Part shown: positions 25,088-33,476 of the stretch, piece after piece
How the letters are laid out: every line of letters starts with the position of its first letter
How positions within the stretch are numbered: position 1 is the stretch's first letter
DNA from: Beijerinckiaceae bacterium
GTDB taxonomy: Bacteria > Pseudomonadota > Alphaproteobacteria > Rhizobiales > Beijerinckiaceae
Length of the DNA: 64,000 nucleotides
Reading direction: 5' to 3'
Assembly (NCBI GenBank): GCA_027531565.1
Contig: JAPZSB010000001.1
Location: 88,290-152,289 of the forward strand
Made by a program: the position numbers and the translations under genes
Notes under the pieces: generated by a model
Databases searched by the model: none
Seen by the model: only the letters and a program-made list of their open reading frames with translations
What the model was told of the DNA's origin: nothing

Positions 25088-26101
25088 TCAGAGGGCGCGC
25101 TGCGCCGAGGCCTCGCTCTGGCGGGCGCGGTCGATGCCGAGCTTCCGTTCGCGCAGGATCACGTAGATGCCGGCACCGGAGACGATGGCGGCCCCGATCA
25201 GGACCAGCGTGTCCGGCAGGTCTCCGAAGAGGAAATAGCCCCAGAGCAGCGCGAAGATCATGCCGGTATAGTCGAACGGGGCGACGACCGAGGCCGGCGC
25301 GCGGCGATAGCTTTCGGTGAGGAAGATCTGGCCGAACCCGCCCATCACGCCGGTCAGCACGAGGAACAGCGCCTGTTTCGCATCCGGCAGCACCCAGGCC
25401 CATTTCGGATCGAAGGCGCCGCCCAGCACCGACATCATGCCGAAGGTGGTGGTCATCAGCGAGAAATAGGTGACGATGGCCGCGGTGGTTTCGGTGGCGG
25501 TCAGCCGGCGGACCTCGATCATGGCGAAGGCCGCGCAGACGGCGCCGCAGAGCGAGAAGAAAGCGCCGCGGGCCCGGGCATCGCTGCCGGATAGGGACAG
25601 CGCATCGGCCGAGAGATGCGGCCAGAGCATCACGATCACGCCGCAGAACCCGATCAGGACGGCGGTCCAGCGATAGAGCCGCACGACCTCGCCCAGCAGC
25701 AACGCGGCCAGCACCACGCTGAAGAGCGGCGCGGCAAAGGAGATGGCGGTGGCATCGGGGAGGGGCAGCGTGGTCAGCCCGGCAAAGCCGCAGAACATGC
25801 CCAGCGAGCCGACAAGGCCGCGCTTGATATGGCCCCTGCGGTTGGTGGTGGCGAAGGCGGTCGGGAGCTTGCCGACCATCGCCATCCAGACGAAGACCGG
25901 GATCAGCGCGAAGAAGGACCGGCAGAACACGACCTGCCCGACGGGGAAGCCATTGACCGGGCCCGTCAGCGAGCCGACGATCTTCACCGAGGCGCCCATG
26001 CAGGAAAAGGCGAAGGCCGAGGCCATCTTGAACAGGATCCCGACCAGCGGGCGCTGCGGGGGCAAGGGCGGCCCGGGCAACGGGCGGTCGGGAGGGAACA
26101 T
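25088..26101 (-). CDS. EamA/DMT family transporter
   Basis: 337 residues, ten predicted membrane helices in two EamA halves of about 140 residues, after a Pro-rich N terminus. The end of the first half reads FAAPLFSVVLAALLLGEVVRLYRW and the corresponding part of the second half is FDYTGMIFALLWGYFLFGDLP; the Pro/Asp before the last-but-one helix is family-typical. Substrate unknown; family members export metabolites or import nucleobases and vitamins. It lies upstream of the TPP riboswitch on the same strand, with 41 bases between, so it is not itself under that riboswitch. Confidence 0.88.
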   Translation of the reverse strand: MFPPDRPLPGPPLPPQRPLVGILFKMASAFAFSCMGASVKIVGSLTGPVNGFPVGQVVFCRSFFALIPVFVWMAMVGKLPTAFATTNRRGHIKRGLVGSLGMFCGFAGLTTLPLPDATAISFAAPLFSVVLAALLLGEVVRLYRWTAVLIGFCGVIVMLWPHLSADALSLSGSDARARGAFFSLCGAVCAAFAMIEVRRLTATETTAAIVTYFSLMTTTFGMMSVLGGAFDPKWAWVLPDAKQALFLVLTGVMGGFGQIFLTESYRRAPASVVAPFDYTGMIFALLWGYFLFGDLPDTLVLIGAAIVSGAGIYVILRERKLGIDRARQSEASAQRAL

Positions 26102-26235
26102 GTCTGGAAATCCGGCTTCGGCCGGAGACTAGACGTTTGTTCCCGCCGGGAAAACCGGAAACTCGCCGGCGGGGCGGGAAAAGGCCGGAAACGCCCCGTC
26201 ATCAATCTGTTACAGGCTTCTGGATACTGCGCGGC

Positions 26236-27081
26236 ATGATCCAGAACGGCATGTCAGAGCGCGAGTCGATTCGCCCGCGGGACGAAGCCTCCACCTATCG
26301 GGTCCGGACCCTGTTCCTCTCCGACATCCATCTCGGCACGCGCGGCTGCCAGGCCGAGGCGCTGATGGAGTTTCTCCGCGCCTATGATGCCGACACGATC
26401 TATCTTGTCGGCGACATTGTCGATGGCTGGCGGCTCAAGGCGCGATGGCACTGGCCGCAGGCCCATAACGACCTCGTCCAGAAGCTGCTCCGCAAGGTGC
26501 GCAAAGGCGCGCGGATCATCTATCTGCCCGGCAACCATGACGAGTTCCTTCGCGATTATTGCGGCACCAGTTTCGGCGGGATCGAGATTCTCGACCGTGT
26601 CGTCCATGAAACGGCGGCCGGCCAGCGCCTGCTCGTGCTGCATGGCGACCAGTTCGATATGGTTGTGCGCCATGCCAAATGGCTCGCCTTCCTCGGTGAC
26701 GGTGCCTACACGCTGGCCCTGGGCGTCAATACCTATCTCAACCTCGTCCGCCGCAAGCTCGGCTTCCCGTATTGGTCGCTCTCGGGCTGGGCCAAGGCGA
26801 AGGTGAAGAACGCCGTCAATTTCATCGGCCGGTTCGAGGAAGTGCTGGTCAACGAGGGCAAGCGCAGCCGGGTGGACGGGATTGTCTGCGGGCATATCCA
26901 TTCGGCCGCCCTGCATGACACGCTCGGGATCCGCTATGCGAATACCGGCGACTGGGTCGAGAGCTGCACGGCGCTTGTCGAGCATTTCGACGGCGCGCTG
27001 GAGCTGATCCGCTGGAACGAACGCCGCGTTGCCTATCTTGCGACGCTTGAACCGGAATTCCGCGTGCAGGCCGCCGAATGA
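26236..27081 (+). CDS. calcineurin-like phosphoesterase, UDP-2,3-diacylglucosamine diphosphatase-like
   Basis: 281 residues with the metallophosphoesterase metal motifs: FLSDIHLGTRG, YLVGDIVDGWR, YLPGNHDEFLR, VLHGDQFD and CGHIHSAALHD. The DIHLG and GNHDEFLRDY blocks resemble LpxH, which releases UMP from UDP-2,3-diacylglucosamine in lipid A synthesis, but many alphaproteobacteria use LpxI for that step and keep LpxH-like proteins of other function. It overlaps the next glycosyltransferase gene by 4 bases, a pairing that suggests joint glycolipid or polysaccharide work. Confidence 0.85.
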   Translation: MIQNGMSERESIRPRDEASTYRVRTLFLSDIHLGTRGCQAEALMEFLRAYDADTIYLVGDIVDGWRLKARWHWPQAHNDLVQKLLRKVRKGARIIYLPGNHDEFLRDYCGTSFGGIEILDRVVHETAAGQRLLVLHGDQFDMVVRHAKWLAFLGDGAYTLALGVNTYLNLVRRKLGFPYWSLSGWAKAKVKNAVNFIGRFEEVLVNEGKRSRVDGIVCGHIHSAALHDTLGIRYANTGDWVESCTALVEHFDGALELIRWNERRVAYLATLEPEFRVQAAE

Positions 27082-28172
27082 GCGTGACCGGGGAGTTTTC
27101 CATCGAGGGCCGCCCGCTCCGGGTGCTGGTGGCGACCGATGCCTGGCATCCGCAGGTCAATGGCGTGGTGCGTTCGCTCGATGCGGTGGCGCGCGAGGCG
27201 CCGGCCCTCGGCGCGGAACTGCGCTTCCTGACGCCGGAGGGGTATCGCGGGTTCCGCATGCCGACCTATCCGGAAATCCGTCTCTCCGTGGTCTCGCCGG
27301 CGGAGATCGCCCGGCGGATCGAGGCCGAGGCGCCGGATCACCTCCATATCGCGACGGAAGGGCCGATCGGCCTGCTGGCGCGCCGCCATTGCCTGAAACG
27401 CAACCTGCCCTTCACGACCTCCTACCATACCAAGTTTCCGGAATATGTCGCCGCGCGGCTCCCCGTGCCGGAAACGCTGAGCTATGCGATGCTGCGGCAT
27501 TTCCACAATGCCGCAGCGGGGATCATGGTCTCGACGCAAAGCCTCGAGGCCGACCTTGCCGGCCGAGGCTTCCGCCGGCTGCTGCGCTGGTCGCGCGGGG
27601 TCGATACCACCCTGTTCCGGCCGGACCGGCCGCGCGTGCTGGACCTGCCGCGGCCGATCGCGCTCTTTGTCGGCCGCGTGGCGGTCGAGAAGAATATCGA
27701 GGCATTCCTCGCGCTTGACCTGCCTGGCTCCAAAGTGGTGATCGGGGACGGGCCGGCCCGTGCCAGCCTCGCGGCGCGCTTTCCCGATGTGCATTTTCTC
27801 GGGCTGCGCGAGGGCGAGGCCCTGGCCGAACTCTATGCTTCGGCCGATGTCTTCGTCTTTCCGAGCCTGACCGACACGTTCGGCATCGTCCTGCTGGAGG
27901 CGCTGGCTTCCGGCCTGCCGGTTGCCGCGTTCCCCGTGACCGGCCCGCTGGACGTGATCGGCGGAAAGCCGGTCGGCGCACTCGATACCGATCTCGGCAT
28001 GGCGGTCCGGCAGGCGCTGACCTCATCGCGCGAGGCGTGCCGCGAGCATGCGCTGCGGTACAGCTGGCAGGAAAGCGCGCGGGAGTTTCTCGGCAATGTC
28101 CGGCGCTGCATGGCGCCGCCGAGTGCTTACCGGAAGGCGCGGATCCGTTCCTCGGTCGAGAGCGAGGCATAG
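27078..28172 (+). CDS. family 4 glycosyltransferase (MgtA/SqdX-like)
   Basis: 364 residues with the GT-B fold. The N-terminal domain begins RVLVATDAWHPQVNGVVRSLD, typical of mannosyl- and glycolipid transferases; the nucleotide-binding C-terminal domain shows GRVAVEKNIEAFL and the E-x7-E block FPSLTDTFGIVLLEALASG. It starts inside the end of the phosphoesterase gene (ATGA). At its 3' end it overlaps the convergent cheZ gene by 46 bases. Acceptor and donor are unknown; diacylglycerol or phosphatidylinositol-type lipids are common acceptors for close families. Confidence 0.88.
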   Translation: MSVTGEFSIEGRPLRVLVATDAWHPQVNGVVRSLDAVAREAPALGAELRFLTPEGYRGFRMPTYPEIRLSVVSPAEIARRIEAEAPDHLHIATEGPIGLLARRHCLKRNLPFTTSYHTKFPEYVAARLPVPETLSYAMLRHFHNAAAGIMVSTQSLEADLAGRGFRRLLRWSRGVDTTLFRPDRPRVLDLPRPIALFVGRVAVEKNIEAFLALDLPGSKVVIGDGPARASLAARFPDVHFLGLREGEALAELYASADVFVFPSLTDTFGIVLLEALASGLPVAAFPVTGPLDVIGGKPVGALDTDLGMAVRQALTSSREACREHALRYSWQESAREFLGNVRRCMAPPSAYRKARIRSSVESEA

Positions 28173-29044
28173 GCGTCCCGCTCGACCTCGGGCGCAGCGG
28201 CAGGTCCCGGCGGCGCCACCGGAGCCGGGATCGGCTCGGCCTCGATATCGAGCAGATGCGCGCCGACCATGGTCGGTTCGGTGGCCGCGGCGGGCTCGAA
28301 GAAATCGAACGTATCGTCGATTTCGGCCTGGTTGGCATCGCTCATCCAGATATCGGAAGCGCGGACCGCAGGCGGCGGCGCGTCGAGCTCCTCGATCATC
28401 TTCTCGTCGGCCTGGAAATCCTCGGCGAGGCCGGTCGCCTCGAGGATCGATTTCAGCCGTTCGTCGAGGAAGCGCAGGGCATCGACGACCTTGCGGATGC
28501 GCTGGGCGGTGAGGTCCTGGAAGCCACAGGCGGTGTAGATCTCGGTGGCGCAGGCATCGAGCATGTCGCAATCGGCGAGATCGCCGCTCTGCTGCTCGCG
28601 TTTCGTCCAGGCATATTCCTGGATGCGCTCGGCGGCGGAGAGGATGCTGGATGTGGCCTTTTCCGTGGTCGCGACCACGGCGTCGAGTTCGTCGGAGGCC
28701 GAGCTGTATTGCGTGGCCGTCACGCCGTCATGGCGGATCTGCCGGATCTCGCGTTCGGCGCGGGCAATGGCGCGCGCCATTTCGATGATGTCGCCCTGCA
28801 GGCGCTCGTAGGGCAGCGGCTGCGCGGCATGGACAACCGGCGCAGGCGCCGCGAGGGCCGGCGTGTCGATCAACTGGCGCTGCAGGCGCTCGATCGCGCC
28901 GAGCACCATCGCCGTATCCGCCTGCCGGTTGCGCTTCGCATATTCCTGCAGGAACCAGCGGCCACGCGCCGTTTCCATGACGGCGGCCTCGATTTGCTCG
29001 TAGGCGTGCTCGTGATCCGGCGGCTGGACGATCATCGACGACAT
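28127..29044 (-). CDS. cheZ: chemotaxis protein phosphatase CheZ
   Basis: 305 residues. CheZ dephosphorylates CheY-P. The catalytic helix is recognised as CGFQDLTAQRIRKVV at about residue 177; the Asp and Gln there correspond to the essential Asp143/Gln147 of enterobacterial CheZ. The preceding SSAERIQEYAWTKREQQSGD region forms the long helical hairpin. The C-terminal tail after about residue 230 is acidic and loosely conserved, ending in a short conserved helix (LSTEERIRAF) that could bind CheY. Two CtrA-like sites lie upstream. It is not next to other chemotaxis genes in this window. Confidence 0.87.
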   Translation of the reverse strand: MSSMIVQPPDHEHAYEQIEAAVMETARGRWFLQEYAKRNRQADTAMVLGAIERLQRQLIDTPALAAPAPVVHAAQPLPYERLQGDIIEMARAIARAEREIRQIRHDGVTATQYSSASDELDAVVATTEKATSSILSAAERIQEYAWTKREQQSGDLADCDMLDACATEIYTACGFQDLTAQRIRKVVDALRFLDERLKSILEATGLAEDFQADEKMIEELDAPPPAVRASDIWMSDANQAEIDDTFDFFEPAAATEPTMVGAHLLDIEAEPIPAPVAPPGPAAAPEVERDAYASLSTEERIRAFR

Positions 29045-29121
29045 GCGCGCCCCCTCCGGGCAAGCAGATATCTGGTTTCCGGGCGTGATTCCCGCATGAT
29101 CGCGAGCGTGCCCTGAAACAG

Positions 29122-29207
29122 TTAATGGGCGCTTAGCATGGGTTGTCCCGTGGCTGTGGCGTTGCCGTCCTTGCCGCTGCGGGAGCCGGATGTTAGCTCT
29201 CCGTTAA
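29122..29207. promoter_or_regulatory. two CtrA-like sites in the cheZ-mlaE divergent region
   Basis: TTAA-N7-TTAG occurs at 29122-29136 and TTAG-N7-TTAA at 29193-29207. Each differs from the CtrA consensus TTAA-N7-TTAA by one base and each has one perfect TTAAC half on one strand. They lie between divergent cheZ and the Mla operon. CtrA controls motility genes in many alphaproteobacteria. Confidence 0.5.
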
Positions 29208-29245
29208 CGCATGGCGCGCTGCAGCGTGCGCCGTCACGGGGTGCC

Positions 29246-30385
29246 ATGGCCATACCGCATGCCCAGTTCGCGAAAGGGGAAGCCGGGGAAGCGATCATCC
29301 GGCTCGACGGATCGTGGGATGCCGCGCATGGCGATGCGCTCGAGCGGCTCGTCGCGGAAATGGCCGAAGCGGCAGCGCACCATGACGGGGCGCTCGTGGT
29401 CCTGCTCGACCGGCTGGTGGCCCTCGACACGCTCGGCGCCTATCTCGTGTTCCGGCTGCGGAACCGGCTGGCGGAGGCCGGCCGTTCCGTCCGGATCGAG
29501 GGCGCCACGGAAAGCCAGAAGATCCTCATCGACGAGGTCTCCTTCGCGCCGCCGCCGGTCGCCGGAGACCGCCGCTCGCTCGCCCCCGCCTATGACATGC
29601 TTTCGGATGTCGGCGAGGCCGTGGTGGATGCCGGGCGCGACCTGTCGAACGGCGTCGCCTTTTTCGGCGCGGTCGTCGCCGCGTTCGGGCGCCTGCTGAC
29701 CGGGCGGGCGCGGCTGCGCATCGCCTCGGTCGTGACACAGCTCGAACGGGTCGGCCTGCGCTCGGTCCCGATCATCATGCTGATCTCGTTCCTCGTCGGG
29801 GCGATCATCGCGCAGCAATCGATCTTCCAGCTCCGCACCTTCGGTACCGTGCAGTTCGTGGCAGACCTGCTCGGCATTCTCGTGCTGCGTGAACTGGCGG
29901 TGCTGCTGACGGCGATCATGATCGCCGGGCGGTCCGGCTCGTCCTTCACGGCGGAGCTGGGCTCGATGAAGATGCGCGAGGAGGTCGACGCCCTGCAGAC
30001 GATGGGGCTCGATCCGCTCGAGGTGCTGGTCGTTCCCCGCATTCTCGCCCTGATGATCGCCCTGCCGTTGCTGACGTTCCTCGCGGCCATGGCCGGCATT
30101 GCCGGCGGGGCCGTGGTCGCCTTCTTCTATGGCGGGGTCAGTTCGGATGTCTTCTTCTCGCGGCTGCAGAACGCGATCGGGTTCAACACCTTCATGGTGG
30201 GCATGATCAAGGCGCCGTTCATGGCGCTGGTCATCGGGCTCATCGCCTGCATCGAGGGTTTCGCCGTGCGGGGCAGCGCGGAATCCCTCGGCAGCCACAC
30301 AACCGCCTCGGTGGTGAAGTCCATCTTCGTGGTGATTGTTGTCGACGGGATGTTCGCGATGTTCTTCGCCGCGATCAATTATTGA
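29246..30385 (+). CDS. mlaE: MlaE-type lipid ABC transporter permease with N-terminal STAS-like domain
   Basis: 379 residues from the ATG at 29246; an upstream in-frame ATG (29138) would add 36 low-complexity residues and lacks a better ribosome site. The first ~110 residues look like a STAS domain (LVVLLDRLVALDTLGAYLVFRLRNRL), the role usually filled by separate MlaB. The rest is the MlaE permease: SVPIIMLISFLVGAIIAQQ, ELGSMKMREEVDALQTMGLDPLEVLVVPR, and GFAVRGSAESLG. It starts the mlaEFD-lipoprotein operon that moves phospholipids across the envelope. Confidence 0.92.
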   Translation: MAIPHAQFAKGEAGEAIIRLDGSWDAAHGDALERLVAEMAEAAAHHDGALVVLLDRLVALDTLGAYLVFRLRNRLAEAGRSVRIEGATESQKILIDEVSFAPPPVAGDRRSLAPAYDMLSDVGEAVVDAGRDLSNGVAFFGAVVAAFGRLLTGRARLRIASVVTQLERVGLRSVPIIMLISFLVGAIIAQQSIFQLRTFGTVQFVADLLGILVLRELAVLLTAIMIAGRSGSSFTAELGSMKMREEVDALQTMGLDPLEVLVVPRILALMIALPLLTFLAAMAGIAGGAVVAFFYGGVSSDVFFSRLQNAIGFNTFMVGMIKAPFMALVIGLIACIEGFAVRGSAESLGSHTTASVVKSIFVVIVVDGMFAMFFAAINY

Positions 30386-30392
30386 GGCAGGC

Positions 30393-31238
30393 ATGAGCAT
30401 CTTCAGCCGCGTCGAACCTGCGAATGACCGCCCCGAGCTTCCGCCGGAACTGGGCCTGCCGATCATCGAGATCCGCGATCTCTCGGTGGGGTTCGGCGAA
30501 CGGCTCATCATGGACGGGCTCGAACTCGATGTCCGGCGCGGCGAGATCCTCGGGGTTGTCGGCGCGTCGGGCACCGGCAAGTCGGTCCTGCTGCGCACGA
30601 TCATCGGCCTGGTCCACCAGCGCAAGGGCACCGTGCGCGTTTTCGGGCATGACATGTCCCAGCTCACGCCGCAGCGCCGGCGCCTGATCGAGCGGCGCTG
30701 GGGCGTGCTGTTCCAGCATGGCGCCCTGTTCTCCTCGCTCACGGTGAGGCAGAACATCCAGTTTCCGATGCGCGAATATCTCGATCTCTCGGAATCCCTG
30801 CTCGACGAGATGGCGATGGTGAAGCTGCGCCTCGTCGGCCTGAAGCCCGAGGCGGCGGAACGCTTTCCCTCGGAACTCTCGGGCGGGATGATCAAGCGCG
30901 TCGCGCTGGCCCGCGCGCTCGCGCTCGACCCCGAAATCGTGTTTCTCGACGAGCCGACCTCGGGCCTCGATCCGATCGGCGCGGCCGATTTCGACGAGTT
31001 GATCGCCACCCTGCAGAAGACTTTGGGCCTCACCGTTTTCATGGTAACGCATGACCTCGACAGTCTTGCGGGGATCTGTGACCGTATAGCCGCGCTGGGG
31101 GATGGCCGCGTTCTTCATGCCGGGCCACTGGATGAGATGAAAAAGCAATCCCATCCCTGGCTTCAGGCGTATTTCAACGGACCGCGCGCCCGCGCGAGCC
31201 ATGTCTACACGCCGCCGGCCGCCGGGCGGGCGACGTGA
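30393..31238 (+). CDS. mlaF: MlaF-type lipid ABC transporter ATP-binding protein
   Basis: 281 residues beginning 7 bases after the permease gene. Walker A is GASGTGKSVL, the signature ELSGGMIKRV (family-typical LSGGM), Walker B IVFLDEPTSGLDP, and the switch His lies in VTHDLDSL. The LSGGM signature and the GVLFQHGALFSSLTVRQNIQFPM block are characteristic of MlaF rather than of importers. Drives lipid movement by the MlaE dimer. Confidence 0.94.
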   Translation: MSIFSRVEPANDRPELPPELGLPIIEIRDLSVGFGERLIMDGLELDVRRGEILGVVGASGTGKSVLLRTIIGLVHQRKGTVRVFGHDMSQLTPQRRRLIERRWGVLFQHGALFSSLTVRQNIQFPMREYLDLSESLLDEMAMVKLRLVGLKPEAAERFPSELSGGMIKRVALARALALDPEIVFLDEPTSGLDPIGAADFDELIATLQKTLGLTVFMVTHDLDSLAGICDRIAALGDGRVLHAGPLDEMKKQSHPWLQAYFNGPRARASHVYTPPAAGRAT

Positions 31239-31308
31239 AATTTCGAACGCATTGTCCTGACCGACCCCTATCCACCGGGCCTGGACATGCACTGGAACGG
31301 GGAGCCTG

Positions 31309-32631
31309 ATGGAAAACCGCGCGAACTATGCCCTTGTCGGGCTTTTCACGCTGGCTGTCATCGCCGGTGTCTTCGGCTTTGTCTACTGGTTCAAGCGCGC
31401 GGGCGAGAATGGCGACCGTTCGGCCTATCGCATCGTGTTCGTCGGCTCGGTCTCGGGCCTGTCAAAGGGCTCGGTGGTGCGGTTCAACGGGCTCCGGGTC
31501 GGCGAGGTGACCGCGATCGAGATCATGCCGGCCGATCCCGGGAAGGTGATGGCCACGATCGAGGTCGATCGCCAGACGCCGATCCGGACCGATACGCGCG
31601 CCCGCCTCGAATACCAGGGATTGACGGGCGTTGCCTCGGTGCAGCTCACCGGCGGGGCCGGCAACGCGCCCGCCCTGACCAGCGCCGACCCGACCGGCCG
31701 GCCGCTGCTCTTCGCCGACCGTTCCGATTACCAGGACATCCTGGAAACGCTTCAGCGCCTTTCCGGCAAGATCGACTCCGTCCTCACCCGGGCGGACAGC
31801 CTGCTGTCGCAGAGCGAGGGGTCTGTCGTTGCCACCGTCAAGAATGTCGAGGCCTTTTCCAAGGCCCTGGCGGACAATTCCTCCGGCGTGGCGTCGTTCC
31901 TCGCCAATGTCGGCGAGATGAGCCAGAAAGTCGGTTCGCTGTCGATCCGGCTGGAACGGTTCGTCGATCAGGCCGAGGGGCTCGTCCGGGCGGTGGATGC
32001 GAACGAGGTCAACCGCGCCGTGCGGAATATCGCCGCCTTCTCGGATGCCCTCGGCGAGGGCCGGCAGAATGTCACGGCTCTGCTCAACGACACGGCGCAG
32101 CTGGCGAAATCGCTCAATGCCAGCGCCGGCAAGCTGGATACCGCGCTGGACGAGATTTCCCGCGTTGCCCGAGCGCTCGACAGCCAGAAGATTGCCGGCA
32201 CGCTGGACGGCGTGCAGAAATTCTCGGATGCGCTGGGCCGCAATGCCGAGGGCGTCGACCAGACGATCCGCGAGATCGGCCGGATCACCGACAAGGTCGG
32301 CCAGGCGGCGAACCGGCTCGACAGCGTGATGGCCGGGGCCGAGAAATTCCTCGGCTCGGGCCAGGACGGGCAGATGTCCGGGCTCATGAACGAGATTGCC
32401 GAGACCGCGAAGAGCATCCGCGTTCTCGCGGCCAATCTCGACAAGCGGACGACCGAGATCACCGCCGGCATCAACCGCTTCACGGGCCCGGGCCTGCGGG
32501 ATATCGAGGCGCTGGCGGCGGAATCGCGCAAGGCAGTGTCGGATCTCTCCCGGGCCGTGCGCTCGCTGGAGCGAAACCCTTCGCAATTGCTCTTTGGCGG
32601 CCAATCCAATATCCCCGAATACAGGCGCTAG
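31309..32631 (+). CDS. mlaD: MlaD/MCE-family substrate-binding protein
   Basis: 440 residues. One N-terminal membrane anchor (ALVGLFTLAVIAGVFGFVYWF) is followed by one MCE domain (about residues 38-120: YRIVFVGSVSGLSKGSVVRFNGLRVGEV). After that comes a long helical region of about 280 residues with repeated AxxLxx patterns, likely a needle-like bundle as in long MCE proteins rather than short E. coli MlaD. It forms a hexameric ring that passes lipids through the periplasm. The gene is 70 bases after mlaF. Confidence 0.92.
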   Translation: MENRANYALVGLFTLAVIAGVFGFVYWFKRAGENGDRSAYRIVFVGSVSGLSKGSVVRFNGLRVGEVTAIEIMPADPGKVMATIEVDRQTPIRTDTRARLEYQGLTGVASVQLTGGAGNAPALTSADPTGRPLLFADRSDYQDILETLQRLSGKIDSVLTRADSLLSQSEGSVVATVKNVEAFSKALADNSSGVASFLANVGEMSQKVGSLSIRLERFVDQAEGLVRAVDANEVNRAVRNIAAFSDALGEGRQNVTALLNDTAQLAKSLNASAGKLDTALDEISRVARALDSQKIAGTLDGVQKFSDALGRNAEGVDQTIREIGRITDKVGQAANRLDSVMAGAEKFLGSGQDGQMSGLMNEIAETAKSIRVLAANLDKRTTEITAGINRFTGPGLRDIEALAAESRKAVSDLSRAVRSLERNPSQLLFGGQSNIPEYRR

Positions 32632-32685
32632 GTCTTGGAAATGCGTGGTCGCGTGCGAATGGTTTCGGGGACAAGGGCGGGAACG

Positions 32686-33249
32686 ATGCTGCGCATCGCC
32701 GCTCTCGGGCTTTTGCTGGCGGGCTGTGCATCCGGCGCGGCGCCGACCACCTATGACCTGACCGCCCCTGCCGATATCGGGGCCTCTGGCCGTGGCCGCG
32801 GGCTGCTGGTCGTAGCCGAGCCGCAGGCGCTGCAGGCCTTTGACTCGCCGCGCATCGTGATCACCACGCGCGAGGGCAGCATCGCCTATCTGCCGGATGC
32901 GCAATGGGCGGACCGGCTGCCCAAGCTGCTGCAGGTGCGGCTGATCCAGACCTTCGAGAATGGCCAGCGGATCCAGGCGGTCGGCCGGCCGGGCGACCGG
33001 CTGGTTCCGGCGGCGCAGCTGAACACGGAAATCCGCCGGTTCGGGCTCGACGAGCGGACCGGCGAGGCTGTGGTCGAGGTTTCCGTGAAGATCGTCAACG
33101 ACCGCTCGGGCCGGATCCTGGCCGGGCAGGTCTTCACCCAGCGCGTGGCCGGGGGCGGCGTTTCCGGCGCGGCCGCCACGGCAGCGCTCGACGTGGCCAA
33201 CCAGGCATTGCTGCGCGATATCGTGCGCTGGGTGTCCGCCCGGATCTGA
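32686..33249 (+). CDS. ABC-type transport auxiliary lipoprotein (PqiC/ABC_trans_aux family)
   Basis: 187 residues from the ATG at 32686, which opens the lipoprotein signal MLRIAALGLLLAGC (Cys 14). In-frame starts at 32635 and 32641 would put 15-17 polar residues in front and are less likely. The mature protein has APTTYDLTAP, IAYLPDAQWADRLPKLLQVRLIQTFEN, and the terminal region VAGGGVSGAAATAALDVANQALLRDIVRWV, all typical of PF03886 lipoproteins of MCE systems. It probably receives the MCE needle at the outer membrane. It is the last gene of the Mla operon. Confidence 0.9.
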   Translation: MLRIAALGLLLAGCASGAAPTTYDLTAPADIGASGRGRGLLVVAEPQALQAFDSPRIVITTREGSIAYLPDAQWADRLPKLLQVRLIQTFENGQRIQAVGRPGDRLVPAAQLNTEIRRFGLDERTGEAVVEVSVKIVNDRSGRILAGQVFTQRVAGGGVSGAAATAALDVANQALLRDIVRWVSARI

Positions 33250-33297
33250 CCGCTTCCTTTCCGCAGCGAAGCCGGGGCACCTGCCGCGATGGGGCAG

Positions 33298-33352
33298 GCC
33301 TGTCTGAGCAGCCGGACAGGATCCGGTTCATTGTTCCAACAATCAGACAGGC
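33298..33352. repeat. 10-bp inverted repeat with 35-base loop after the Mla operon
   Basis: GCCTGTCTGA (33298-33307) pairs perfectly with TCAGACAGGC (33343-33352). Inside the loop a related direct repeat, GACAGG followed by TCCGGT, occurs twice (around 33315 and 33346). There is no T run. It lies in the 227-base gap between two convergent genes and may be an RNA end structure of the Mla operon. Confidence 0.5.
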
Positions 33353-33403
33353 TATCCGGTGACCCGTTCCGGTGCCGCATGCCCGCTTCCTGCCCCGGAA
33401 AGG

Positions 33404-33426
33404 CAAAGGGCGGCCGAAGCCGCCCC
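33404..33426 (-). terminator. terminator of the GPR-like gene
   Basis: GGGCGGC (33408-33414) and GCCGCCC (33419-33425) form a 7-bp stem around CGAA. On the minus strand it is followed by a short T run (CCCTTTGCC). It lies 51 bases past the stop codon of the giant minus-strand gene. Confidence 0.65.
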
Positions 33427-33476
33427 GTCTCTGCTCTGCTGGTTGGCCGGTCCGGCTTGCCCGGGTTGCCAACCGA

